Below, piece by piece: positions 31,648-43,736 of a stretch of DNA of 64,000 bases. The DNA lies in NCBI GenBank assembly GCA_037962975.1, contig CM075673.1, positions 17,592,001 to 17,656,000 on the forward strand, given 5' to 3'. The notes beneath the pieces are model-generated. The model made no database searches and was not told where the DNA came from. It saw only the letters and a list, made by a program, of their open reading frames with translations. The position numbers and the translations under genes are program-made. Positions within the stretch are counted from its first letter, which is position 1, and the number at the start of each line of letters is the position of its first letter. This DNA comes from Clitoria ternatea. Its lineage: Eukaryota > Streptophyta > Magnoliopsida > Fabales > Fabaceae.

Positions 31648-33158
31648 AGCCATTAGAGTAATAATTTCAGAAGTAGGAATTTGCTTATTAAGTACCATTA
31701 ATTTAATTAATCAAGGGTGTGCTGATTTAAAGGGAGGATTGACCTTAGTGGGTGCTGATGGGACTGGGTGACGTGAGCAGACTGCTCCTCACGTTTTCCC
31801 ACCCCACCATTCCTTCCCTCATGCATGCGTTTATAAGTGGACGATGGTTCTCCTTGCCATTCGTTCTTCAGAGTTCCCTGCGAGTTCCTTCTTCTTCTTC
31901 TTCCTTCTTCTTCTTCTCTTCTCTTTCTCTGCTCTCTATTTCATCCCCTGTTTCGGAAGACGAGTGACGGTGTTGCAGAGGAGTCAGAGCTTCCTCACAC
32001 GAGTAGAAGAAGAGTGTCGAAGCAGAAGCAGAAACAGCCCTGCACCATTCGTGGCTAGCATTCAAGTAAAGGCTAAGCGAGCGGAAGCGCTGAGTGAAGC
32101 AGCGAGGAAGGGAACCAACACCCAAGCAGAAAAGTCTATCGGAGTCTCGTAGTTGGTAGGGGGAGTACCTTACATGTTAAATGCATAGGTTATGAATGGG
32201 TTCCGAGTGTTGAAGTGATAGTTCTGTATCCTGTGTATAATAATGCTTGCATGTGGAGTAACCGAGTGTGAGACAAGTGAGAATGAGTGTTGTATGTTAT
32301 TATCGTCCTTAAAGATGCATGCGTTGTTTGAACTCCGATACCCTATAACCCGATTGCATGTTACGTTGTGTTGACTGGAATGCTTGTTGAATCCGTTCAT
32401 GTTCGTATGCATGCATGTGTTGACTGAGTCTTGACACTATTGTATACCGATTGCATATTATGTTGTACTAATTTGAAATGTTTGTTGGAACCTGTTGATC
32501 TTCATATGGATGCTTGTGTTGAGTAAGTTCTGATACTGCTGTGTACCGAGTGCATGTTATGTTTGAATTGATAAGAACGCTGATAGAAGCTTGATATTGA
32601 GTGATACCGATTGCATTGGATTTTATATATTGTTAATAGAGCTAGGATGATGATTGCATGGAAGTATGTGTGTGTTAAATAAATATGTAGAATCCTGGAA
32701 ATGCGTATTACCGACTGCATGTGAGATATGTATAACTGAGTGAAGGTTGTGGGCATGAATACTATGTTGTGTGATGGATCCGCGTGTGGCGCATGGGATG
32801 CGTTGTGCCGAGAGCACGTAGTGTGGGACACTACTATCGGTTATAAAGCATGGGACGCTATGAAATCCTTGAGTGGGACTCAAGGTAGCCCTGAGTGGGA
32901 CTCGGGCTGCCTGTGATCACCTCCGTTGGCGCTGAGAGCGTTGGTGTCACCTGTGGGCAAACGGTTGGGTACCTGTAAAATGGCCAAGCAGCTGGGAGCT
33001 GATTTGATAGCTGAAGAGCTATGTATAAAAAGGGCTGAGAGCCTACGTTGCAACGTCTAAACTGATACACACAAATGCGGAACCGAGTGAATATTCTGTG
33101 TTTATATTGCTACTGATGTTATGTGGAATTAACTGTGCTTGTGACGGTGTTGGTAAGA

Positions 33159-33194
<36 letters not shown>

Positions 33195-34746
33195 TCATGA
33201 CCGAGTGTACTATTCCGTGTGTATATGATGTTAATGCTGATTAAAGTCTATTCCATGAATGTATGTTATGTATTGGAGAATTGCTTGTATATATATATAT
33301 ATATATCTGAGTGAGGATTGTGGATTCTGACTGATAATTGTTCAATAAAAGCATTCTAATTCACGTATCGTAATATACTACCACTAATTGTTGTATGTTG
33401 ATATTATCAAATTGATGCGTATAAAAGGCTGAGTGATATCTGATGGATTCCGATTGGTAAGGATCTTGTGTGTGTTCTGGCTGATTGGCATTGCCCCGAC
33501 TATAATAGTTGCCATGTGTAATTGTGTATATAAATATTGTTGTATAAAGGTGAGGCAACCTGAGTCAGTAGCTATCATTTAAAATTTAAGATGCTCACCT
33601 CTGCTGTGGAAAATTTTCAGTGAACATCTCTCGTAATGAGGAGTGGAGGAGGAGCTGAAATGCCGAGTGAAGGGTTGCTGCACTATAAGATATCATGGCT
33701 GTGTATATGCCGTATATAGTGTTTTGAGTTAAGCCTTGGCCGGCTCGTGTTTTGTCGTTAGCCTTTAAACCAGATTTGAATTCCTTGGATCAGGAACATG
33801 ACTTCTTGGTTGTAAAATCATGACATACACTTATATATAGATATGCCTATGTTTATGCCACGTTACATGTCTATCTCATGTTGTGAAATGTCCGAGTGAT
33901 CTATATATATATATATGTGCGTTCATATCTCTGATTGTGTAGGAAGTAACATGACCCAGCATGAAGGAAGCCAATTCATGGTCTAGAGGGTGAGCTTATG
34001 ATTCTGTAACCGAGTGGGAGAGATTTAGATGTTTGGAGTGAGTGAAAATTAGATAGCCCGAGTAGGGAGTGACGTAGAAGACTGCCCCGACGACTAACTG
34101 CTAGGAGCCCTCCCGAGCGTAGAATAGTCAATAATTCCCGAGTGAGAATTTGCTGAGTGGTGGTTCTTCCGAATGGAGAGTGACACCTTAGACGGTAGAG
34201 GACCCCAATGAGGTGAACTATTGGTAATAAAGGAATCTGAGTGAGACTTAGCTTAGTGGGAAGCTTAGAGTAGGAAGGGGATGGTTACCGAGTGAAAACT
34301 AGGTGAGATATCCCGAGTGACTGAAGGGGCGCGAAGATTATCCCGAGTGAAAGGGTTCCCATATTCCGAGTGAGAGCCAGTGAGGACCATTCCCGCATTA
34401 TTCGTGTATGTATTCTGATTGTTGAAGCCGTGGAATAAGTTACGTTTCCGAGTGAATTGAGATCGAATTCTTCCGAGTGAACTAGGCGCTGGAATCCGAG
34501 TGCGGAAATGCCGAGTGATATGAGCAGATACCGAGAGAAGCCTTCGCTTGAGCGGGTATGCGTAGCTGCGGGTTTCGCTTAAGCGATTTCCTCTTCTTCC
34601 GCTGTCATCTCCTCTGAATCGGTTTTATCTCTCTTGTTCTCTTTTCCTTTCATCTTCTTATGCCAAGGCATTCTGGCTTTCCTTTAATTGTGAAAAATTT
34701 TCCCCTGATTTTCTTGCTTATGATTTGTTTAAATTAGGGTGTTACA
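31609..34746 (+). repeat. Tekay-2 3' LTR
   Basis: 3138 bp, nearly identical to 23734-26861. Main differences are TA-run lengths: 33161-33192 is about twice as long as its partner, while 33289-33306 is shorter than its partner. A few C/T changes include TGTAATATCCC at the start. TATA candidates at 31830-31837 and 33024-33031; CGCTTGAGCG at 34545-34554 and CGCTTAAGCG at 34576-34585. Confidence 0.95.
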
Positions 34747-35886
34747 GAGTCATAAGGAAAATAACAAATTTCTCGTGCACAAAGTCGCCCTCCCATTGGG
34801 CCAACCGGGGAATCCCTTAAAATTCCAACACCAGCAGCTATGTAGTATACCATGGATGCAAATGCCAACAATATGTATTTCTCACTTTATGCATCATAAT
34901 CATGCCACTCATCAATCATCATTATCATCATCCCCAACATCACCACAAGGCTTTTAGTGGATTTATTATTGTCGGTTATTGCCATTGGGTTAAGTTTTCG
35001 TATGGCATTTTTAATAGTTCTCATTTACATAATTCAATTCCATCATCGAACACAACAACATCAATCTTTCACTATCAATCAAGGTATGCCATTCATTCAC
35101 ACCCATTCTCAATCAATCATCAACTATATTCATTTCATATTCATGGTACAGATAAGTATAACATCATATTCAAGGCACCACATTGTCAAACAATCCACGC
35201 CACCATATAGCACACCATAATTATCCTAAATGCATCATTGCATGTTGCCAAACCCATCTCCAACATCATACATAACATTACAATTCTTCATAACATTACA
35301 AACAAGGCAAACACGCATATGGTCACATATGACAATCAAATACTATTCAATTCATGCATTTAGAACATAAAGACTCCTCTCTTACCTCAAGAGAAGAATT
35401 CCAATTGATACGACATACCCGCCTCGTCGTTCGGAATGGATCCTACATTAACATACATGTAAAATCTTAATCAATTGATTATTCAAGACATGGTTTGAGA
35501 CTCTAATTACTACTCACTACATATACTAATTTCATGACATGAATAAACCATGCCATAGATACCTTTTTCATCATTTATTAGATTTCGGTAATTCCTTATT
35601 ACCATACCATCTTCATTATATCAAAGGCTACAAGACCCCATAGCCTAACATTCATAAAAATACTCTATCTACCAACACTCATACCTTCAATATTATGTAT
35701 TCCCTCTCAAATATATTATTCAACCAACATTTTCCATTTTCCCCAAATCTTAAAAGTTAGGGTTCTCACTAAACTCGACTACATTCATAAATACCCATTA
35801 ACATTCATCACCTTCTAACCATACATTCATCTACCTTATTTATTTCTTTCAAAGCTTGCATTTATGACAACCCACTTTAGGGTTTC
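34747..35886 (-). repeat. Tekay-A 5' LTR, part 2 of 3
   Basis: Begins GAGTCATAAGGAAAATAAC, which aligns with AAGTCATAAGGGAAACAAC in LTR-C at 41224; CCCTCCCATTGGGCC aligns with CCCTCCCACTGGGCC at 41267. About 70 bp of LTR-A between here and 11213 are missing. Ends at the GTTTC target duplication of solo LTR-B. No gene. Confidence 0.75.
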
Positions 35887-35955
35887 TATAACACCCCGGC
35901 CCGAAACTGGGGGTAAATTTTTTGAGATTTTAAAATATTTGTAAGTAGAAGAAAT

Positions 35956-36001
<46 letters not shown>

Positions 36002-39000
36002 ATACCAAGTAATTACCCCGGATCATTGAATAACCTATCTCATATATAAAGATATGAGAAAGGTATCAGAGTGCACCTCGGACGACCGGACTTGAGGCTG
36101 TCACAAGGGAAAGCGGAAGATGAAATTAAATTTAAGAGTTATTAAAATATCTACCAAAAAGAAGATGAAGGATGCCATATCGATTTGTTAAACAATAGAA
36201 ATATATTTTTATAATAATAATATCATTCATACATTATCAAGGTCATTAATGAAAATTAGTCGTACACATAAGGTCTAATTTTCCTACATGACCTCCAAAA
36301 TTAACCATTATCAAATTAATTTCAAAATAAGCATATATACACCATATACTATACAAGATGAATACATATATGCCGGCCAAGGCTCACCCATATTCCTTCT
36401 ACATTTACCTTCATCAATCCTTGACCTCCAAAAGAGTAGGGTTTTTCTTCATACCTATATCAAACTTAAAAATAGCAACTAGGAGGTAAGTAACATGATC
36501 CAAATGTATCAAAGTCATACATTATGATAATATTTATACATGTGTGCATTACATTCATTTTTCAAGAAAACATCACAAGTTTCACACACATGATACATCA
36601 TTCCATCTTGGCACATTACATGTCTAATTAAGTATATTCACAAGGCAATATCATACATAATATATCCTTAACATCCTCAGTAATCATCACACTTTTAATG
36701 TTAGTACCTCGACTTACTTTCGCTCTATTTAACAATCATCCATCGCCACCACGGGCTATCAACTAGGCATATCTCTGGCTATATGCAAATGCTCTTAAAG
36801 CTATTGTATATGCACAACGGAATCATTTTCAAGTGCGGATCCGACTGTAGGAAAACAACAATATATCAAATGTGGGACAAGCATAGGTGTGCTACTATGC
36901 CCCTACTATAGTAGTAAAATGTATACACCTATATCCAATTTCATGCATGCACGACATCATATTTTACTAGTACCAAACCGCTCTCGCCCATCTGTAGCAC
37001 TAGTCACCCTGTGACTGCGGATCATCATTATGGCCTTACTTGCCAGAGTGCTACGGGCCTCCCCCGAACACACATCAAGGGAGCCATGCCACATAGGGTG
37101 CCTCGTCACCGAACTAAGGGCAACTTTGTGATTCCCCATATCACTAGGGAGCAATAACAATATACCTATGCACTGGGCGGCCCTCCCACTAGGCCTGCCT
37201 ATTGGAACCCCTAAGATTCCATATAAGCAGTGAATGATATGTCATGGATGCAAATGCCAATCAAAGCATTCTCACACTATGCATCCTAAATGCCACTCAA
37301 TCAATCGTCCATTTATAACTACCACTTAGTGGATTTCAATATTCTCAATCTTTACCAATTCTTGTTAGAACTCATACACATCGGCAGTTAATGGCAATCA
37401 CAATTATCAATTCATATATATATATATATATATAATTGGGATATTTCACATCTTTGATTCCAATTCAAAACATGGTCTCAAACCATCATGACATATTTCA
37501 TCAACATATTCAACATAATATCGGATCCAATCTCAATACCGGTACCAAAGTACGGATATCACTTTATTCGTTCTGCATGCAATACAGACTCAGCAAGTAA
37601 AACTTTGGACGTCAAGATCGGTCTCTTCTCATTAGGATACCGGATAATCATACCGGATACATACAACATCGGTATAAAACCATAGCCATCTATTGACTCT
37701 CGTGGCTGGTCCCACACCGGATTATTGACTCCGGCTTAGACCAGTTTAATTTCACATTCATCATTCCAAATACATGCCACATAACATCAATCATTCTAAA
37801 TGCACTCAAATCATGAAATCATTACATCGTCCACACAAGCAATCATTTAGCACAATCATATACTTATATTTTCACATCATCAATAGATGAAATCATGCAT
37901 TTAGAATAGTTACCCCTTCCTACCTCAAGAGAAGTAGTAATCACCGTGGTCAGATGGTTCCGCCTCATCGATGGGGTTATTTCCTACATCACCATATATC
38001 ACACAATTATTTTTTATTCAACTGCCTCGGCTTAACGTTCATATTCATTTACTCGGTGTCTTCCAGCATCTTAACTCTCAAGACCCATTTACTTCGTTCA
38101 TTCAACCATAACCACCACAGTTTAGGCATCTACATTTATTATTATGCACTTTTAATGTCATACCCATTAATGGGTTCCCCATATTAACGGTTCCCAACAC
38201 CCATTAAGCTTCATTAATGGTCATTCACCATTAATAACGCCATTTAACCTCATCAATAACAATTATATAACACAATAAATGTTTCTCTACTCATATTTTG
38301 CATTTTCCACAAATCATAGTGTTAGGATTTTTCTAAAACCCAACAACACCTATTAAATCACTTTCCCAACATTAAAATCCGAAAACCCATAGTTCATACT
38401 CTTGAGAAATAGCAAGAGCTTACCTCAAGAGAAGGAATGAGAGAGTTTTTCAAGAGAGGGAAAACCACATGAAATAAGGAGAAAGAAGGGTGAGACTTCA
38501 AGCTCCAAACTCTTCCAAGCTCCTTCAAGAATGGAAATAGAAGAGGATAAGAGAGCCACCACCTTTTTGCTTAGGGTTTTTGAAGAAAAGTAGAAGAGAA
38601 AATGAATGAGAAGAATAGAGAAGAAGAAAAAGCAAAGTGCTTATTAAGAAGAATCCAAGAATCTGACGGAAATAAGAAGGGGAAAATGGGCCATTTAGCT
38701 TTATTTTTAATCCCTCATTAAAGATTCATCGTTTTACGACAAACAAGATCTTCGTTCGGGCTCAATACTTTATCCAAAAATTATTCCGAATACATATTCG
38801 GATTCCCAATAATATCCTTAACAGCCCTGACCAATATCATCCCAATCAGAGATACTTGGTCTGATACCCATATTTCAACCGGGCTCATTTTCAGCTTATC
38901 TGGTTCCAATAAATTATAAACAGTTCCCAAAAATCTTAATTTATTTATTCCCAATATTTTGGAACATTAAATAACCCAAATATAATTATTTAATGTTTAT

Positions 39001-39046
39001 CTCCCTAATTAATCCTTTATTTTAAAATTTAGGGTGTTACAGTTTC
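35882..39046 (-). mobile_element. solo LTR-B of a Tekay-type element with target duplication GTTTC
   Basis: The LTR proper is 35887-39041 (3155 bp), TATAACACCCC...GGGTGTTACA, with GTTTC on both sides (35882-35886 and 39042-39046). Related to LTR-A and LTR-C throughout but without their TGAATCGATTCA block. It has CT/TA microsatellites at 35955-36000 and 37417-37432. LTR recombination removed the internal part. Strand follows its alignment with LTR-A. Confidence 0.85.
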
Positions 39047-39752
39047 CACATTTAAGGCTTCTCCCAACAACCCACATACTTTGAGTGCTCTCTTAATACC
39101 AAAAACTTATAACTAAAGGTTCATACTCTCAAGAAATAGCAAGAATCTTACCTCAAGAGAAGAAAAGAGAGAACCTTCAAGAGAGAGGGAGTGCACATGA
39201 AAATAAGAAGAAGAAGGGAGAAGAAACTTCAAGCTCCAAGCCTTCTTTAAGCTTCCATGAAAAACGAAAATGAGAGGGAGAATGGGTGAAACACCTTGGC
39301 TTAAGGTTAGAGAGGAGAAGAGATGAAGAGAATAAGAGAAGAAGAAGTGAGTGTGCTTTTCCAAGTGGTTCCAGGTAAAGAAAATAATAATGGAAAAATG
39401 GGCTTTTGGCTTTATTTTTAATCCTACCATTATTATTTCATCGTTTTTCCACAAACAGGATCTCTGTTTGGACCCAATACTTCAACTAAAAATTATTTTG
39501 AATATACATTCAGACTCCCATTAATACTCTTAACAGGCCTTACCAATATCATCCCAATCAAAGATACTTGGTCTGACACCCGTATTTTAATCGGGTATAA
39601 ATTCAGCTCATATAGCCTCAATAATTTATAAGTAATCCTCAAAATCTAAATTTAATTATTTTCTACATTTTGGGACTTCAATTAACTCACATGTAATTAT
39701 TCAGTAATTATTTCCCCATTTAATTGTTTATTTTAAAATTCAGGGTGTTACA
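39042..39752 (-). repeat. Tekay-A 5' LTR, part 3 of 3
   Basis: Continues LTR-A after solo LTR-B. Aligns with the last 650 bp of LTR-B and with 57700-58372 of LTR-C (CTTACCTCAAGAGAAG, GATACTTGGTCTGACACCC). Ends GGGTGTTACA at 39752. No gene. Confidence 0.8.
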
Positions 39753-39973
39753 GTGAGATTTAATAATTTATAACTGGATCGTAAGATAAATCGTCCATAA
39801 TTGTATAAAAAATAATAGAGTTTACAGAGGAAGAAGAATATGTATACAGGGCACACGCCTAGTACCATATGTGAAGATATGAGAAAAGGCTCGGTAAAGC
39901 ATGCAACATACAACACTAGCCATTTAGGCCATAACCAACCTTACACATAAATCATAAACATGCATTGCCTAGA

Positions 39974-40031
<58 letters not shown>

Positions 40032-43000
40032 GGTCATGCAACATACATCTCCAATATTGATATTCCATAATTGACAACATTCAATTTAACCTCAAATCAT
40101 GTATCATCAACACCTATGCATTCCCAAAATGGGCTACACATCTAACATCATTTTATTCATCAAGTGGGTATGAATTCAAATACCCCAAATATCAATACAT
40201 CATCCACTTATATCATCATTTACAATACATCCACTAATATCAATAGTTATCAATGTCACTATACACATTTTATTCACAATGAGATTATCTACAATCGCTG
40301 CTGGCCAAGGCATTCCATTACCACTATTTACCTTCCCAAAAGCTCTACTTTAAAATCACCATCTCATTCCATGATATTCCTGCATCAATGCTAAAATGGA
40401 CAATATGGGGGAGTGAGTTATACATTTCAAATGACGAATATGAATACAATTGAGATTATGTGCATATGCATATTAACATCATGTATGTTTTGCTAAAATC
40501 ATTAACAATCATCATAATCTATTCATTTCAACGATATATATATAATGTATTTCTCCATCAATTCATAGCAAAGCAATTACATATACACATCATTTCTCAA
40601 TGCCACAATGGGCCAACATCATTGTCATTAATCATAGACAACAAGCCTTTCATCACATTAGGCCATCACATACAACATCATCATAATATATTTTTGTTGT
40701 ATTCATATTTTACATGTTGTCTTTTAGGTAATTCATATACCCATCTCATCATCATCACATCTCAATCTCAATCAATATCAATCATCATCACCTTTTAGCA
40801 TATTTCCATGCTATATGTAAATGCTCTTAGGCTAATGCATATGCACAATGGAATAAATATCAATAAATACAGATCCGACTGTGGGAATAAACATCAAATT
40901 ATGGGTCGAGCATAGGTGTGCTACTATGCCCCTACTGCAGTAGTATAATATGTACACATATCTCTTAATGCATGCATAATCACTAATTTTATTGGTACCA
41001 AACCGCATCGCCCATATGTAGCACTAGTCACCCCGTGACTTGCGGATCAACAACATGGCCTCACCTGCCATAAGTGCTACAGGCCTCTCCCAAACACACA
41101 TTGAGAGATTCGTGTCTCGTCGGTCACCGAGGTAACTTGCTCATCACAGAGCCGCCCACCCACTGGGCCTGCCATATAGGTGCCTCGTCACCAAACTAAG
41201 GGCAGCTTCGTGACTTACACACCAAGTCATAAGGGAAACAACAGAATGCTCGTGCACTGAGCCACCCTCCCACTGGGCCAACTGGGGGAATCCCCTAACA
41301 TTCCTTACCGGCAGCGTATGATATGCCATGGATACAAATGCCAATCAATGCATTCTGACACTATGCATCCTATCATGCCACTCATCAAACATCATCATCA
41401 TCACCAACACCACCATACAATCTTTAGTGGATTTTATCATTGTTGGTTATAGCCATTATTTCAAGTTTTAAGTGTGGCAATTCATTTCAACATAATTCAT
41501 ATCATACATGCAAGTCAATACTTGCAACAATACTTGCAACATTCACAATGGCATCACAAACATCCACAACATTCATCAATATTTCATCAATATCACCACA
41601 TAATCTCTTAGTGGATTTTTTATCTCATTGATCATTACCATTGTTCATACATTAGTGTGGCATCATAACAATTCATCAATATGACTTTAAACCACCCACA
41701 CAAGATCACACTTCTATCAAACACAATGATATTTAACAATTCATCAACAATAACAATCATCCTTTTATTCCAGTAAATGATCAACAACATCATCTATCAT
41801 CATTCATTATCGATATCATCTCTGATTCATTGATTTATAATAAATACATTGTCATACAATCGTCCCTTCATTAGTTTCATCATCTTTTAAGGGTGTGTAC
41901 ACAACCACAACATTTTCTTTTCATTATCAATCATCATATCATATCATTAGTGGTGAACATTCATGTCTTCATAACATGTCTCAATCAATATCAATACCAC
42001 CAAGACACACCATCATCATATACCCCTAATAAAATCTCTCGTTTTTACATAATAAAGGGGTTTTGGGTAATAATAAGCTCATGGAAAATTTCAACATTAA
42101 AACATGAGAAAAGTTTATTTTTAGTCTTAAAAACAATGGAACATATCATAAATATCACCTATTAGTCCCAATTTGACAATCATAAAAAGTTGGGTTCAAA
42201 ACCCTCTTAAATTTAAATTTTACCATGCAGTGGGTCCATGTTTTATTCCTAATGAGAGTTAGAAAACTCCAATTAAAGTGAGACCAATTCTCACACCTCG
42301 GGAACATAATTATCTACAACTTTCATGAAGAAGTCGGAGGCCAAAAACGTCATTAAGATGCCTAAACGGGCCAAAAACAGCAAAAATCACAGCAGTCTAA
42401 AAAATAGTATAACAGTGCTTTGAATTGATTCAAGCACTTCCAGAGAGCTTTGAATCAATTCAAAACTCGTGTGAATCGATTCAAACACTTCCAGTGGCCC
42501 TTGAATCGATTCAAGACTATTCTGAATTGATTCAACACAGCAATTATGTAGATTTTGCTCAATTTTTCAACTTCTAAGCATCCTAACTCTTTCATATCAA
42601 CTCCAAACTCTACCAAATTTTAACACCAGCTTATATACATCATTTATGACGTGCGGCCACCGCCGTACTCAAAAATTCCCAAAAATGAGGAACTTATGCG
42701 TATAAATGTGTTTAGCCCATTTTAAGGCATTTTTGTGCAACTCAAGGGTCAATTCTCAATGGAATTGGCCCATTCTAGTTTCTACAAGTTTTAAATCATG
42801 CATAGGCACTATTAGAACCATTCCATGGCATCCAAACATACTAATATTCAATATGGCCCTATTAGTTCCTCAATTATGCATAAAAATCATAAAACACAAC
42901 CTCATATCTTTGAGTAATTCACCCATTCATGAGTTTCTATCAACAAATAAATCATATTCATCAAAAGACAACTAAACATTCATCATTATCTCATATATAT

Positions 43001-43736
43001 TCAATTCTCAAACATTCAATAAATGGCCAAGCCTATCATCCATCACATTATTAATCACCATTCAAGATAATCATGGCAAGGCAAGCATAAGTACAATCAT
43101 ATACATCAATCATCAATTATTCAACTCATGCAATTGAAATGTAAACTCCTCTCTACCTCGAGAGAAGAACCACAATGATTCGCATGCTCCGAAAGTTCCG
43201 CCACATTGTCCAGAATATAATTTCCTATCAACACATATAAATACACATGTATTCAATTCATAAGCCATCACAAGGCACCTTCATAAATCTAAACAATTGC
43301 TAGCTTATCATAAAGCTTAATATCAAGTCCTAGACTTGCTAAAACACCAATTCATCCATTGTGTTAGGTTTCGGGAATTCCTTTCCCAAAATCATGATTC
43401 TCTAAATCTCAAAAGGGCTAACCACACCCAACAGCAACAAGATCACATCCCTTATTCATAATACATCCAATCATCATATAAATCATCCATTTCCCATCAT
43501 TATCACTCAAAATAACCATAATTAATCAACAAATTCAAATGGCCCACAAAATGGTCTAAGACCTCACTAAGTCACACTCTTATTTCACTAACCCCTCATA
43601 ACCACAACATATATAGTCCCAAAGCTTAGGGTCAAGATCCTTTAAAATCCAATAACTATCATTTCATACATTCTCATTGTTCAAGCTCCTCATGACAATA
43701 TCGCAACTTTAACACACTTAACAACTTAGAGCTATC
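39753..43736 (-). repeat. LTR-C, Tekay-type LTR, part 1 of 2
   Basis: Starts at GTGAGATTTAATAATTTATA, matching about 25 bp into LTR-B, so its first bases lie left of Tekay-A, outside the window. A 54-bp TA run is at 39977-40030. Block 40800-41340 aligns with 10860-11210, 34747-34870 and 36720-37260. A palindrome block (42360-42900) aligns with 9540-10200 of LTR-A but sits at a different place in the LTR. Interrupted by Athila-2 at CTATC. No gene. Confidence 0.7.
42418..42535. repeat. array of TGAATCGATTCA-type palindromes (LTR-C)
   Basis: Six copies, some with one change per arm (TGAATTGATTCA, TGAATCAATTCA), in 118 bp. Homologous to 9560-9815. Confidence 0.85.

Larger units (their letters stand above)
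22986..34746 (+). mobile_element. Tekay-2: truncated element plus complete Tekay element sharing one LTR
   Basis: Plus-strand order: last 750 bp of pol (22986-23733), LTR (23734-26861), primer-binding site, gag, pol, polypurine tract, LTR (31609-34746). The first pol piece is nearly identical to 30858-31608. This is the head-to-tail form expected from unequal LTR recombination between two copies of one element, later cut on the left. The two LTRs differ mainly in TA-repeat length, so the event is recent. Tekay/Del identity rests on RT/integrase motifs, the initiator-Met primer site, a chromodomain-like C-terminus and 3.1-kb LTRs. The right edge abuts LTR-A (GAGTCATAAGG). Confidence 0.9.
1..39752 (-). 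mobile_element. Tekay-A: nested Tekay/Del-type gypsy retrotransposon, left end outside window
   Basis: Minus-strand Ty3/gypsy element in scattered pieces: protease fragment 1-395, gag start 8439-8869, leader and primer-binding site 8870-9225, and a 5' LTR in three parts (9226-11213, 34747-35886, 39042-39752). The pieces join because each LTR part aligns in order with LTR-C and LTR-B, and the primer-binding site abuts the LTR edge at 9226. The gaps are filled by a Tat element, Athila-1, Tekay-2 and solo LTR-B. The right edge at 39752 ends in GGTGTTACA; the next bases, GTGAG, continue LTR-C, so Tekay-A itself inserted near the start of LTR-C. The matching duplication should lie left of the window. 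That the two internal pieces (1-395 and 8439-8869) belong to one element is an inference. Confidence 0.75.

Noticed and set aside
34739..35220. Plus-strand His/Ser/Ile-rich ORFs
   Set aside because: They lie in non-coding Tekay LTR (LTR-A part 2); composition follows the CAT/ATC-rich DNA.
40164..42165. Plus-strand ORFs rich in His, Ile and Asn
   Set aside because: They lie in LTR-C and reflect CATCATCA-type composition; no homologous protein recognised.
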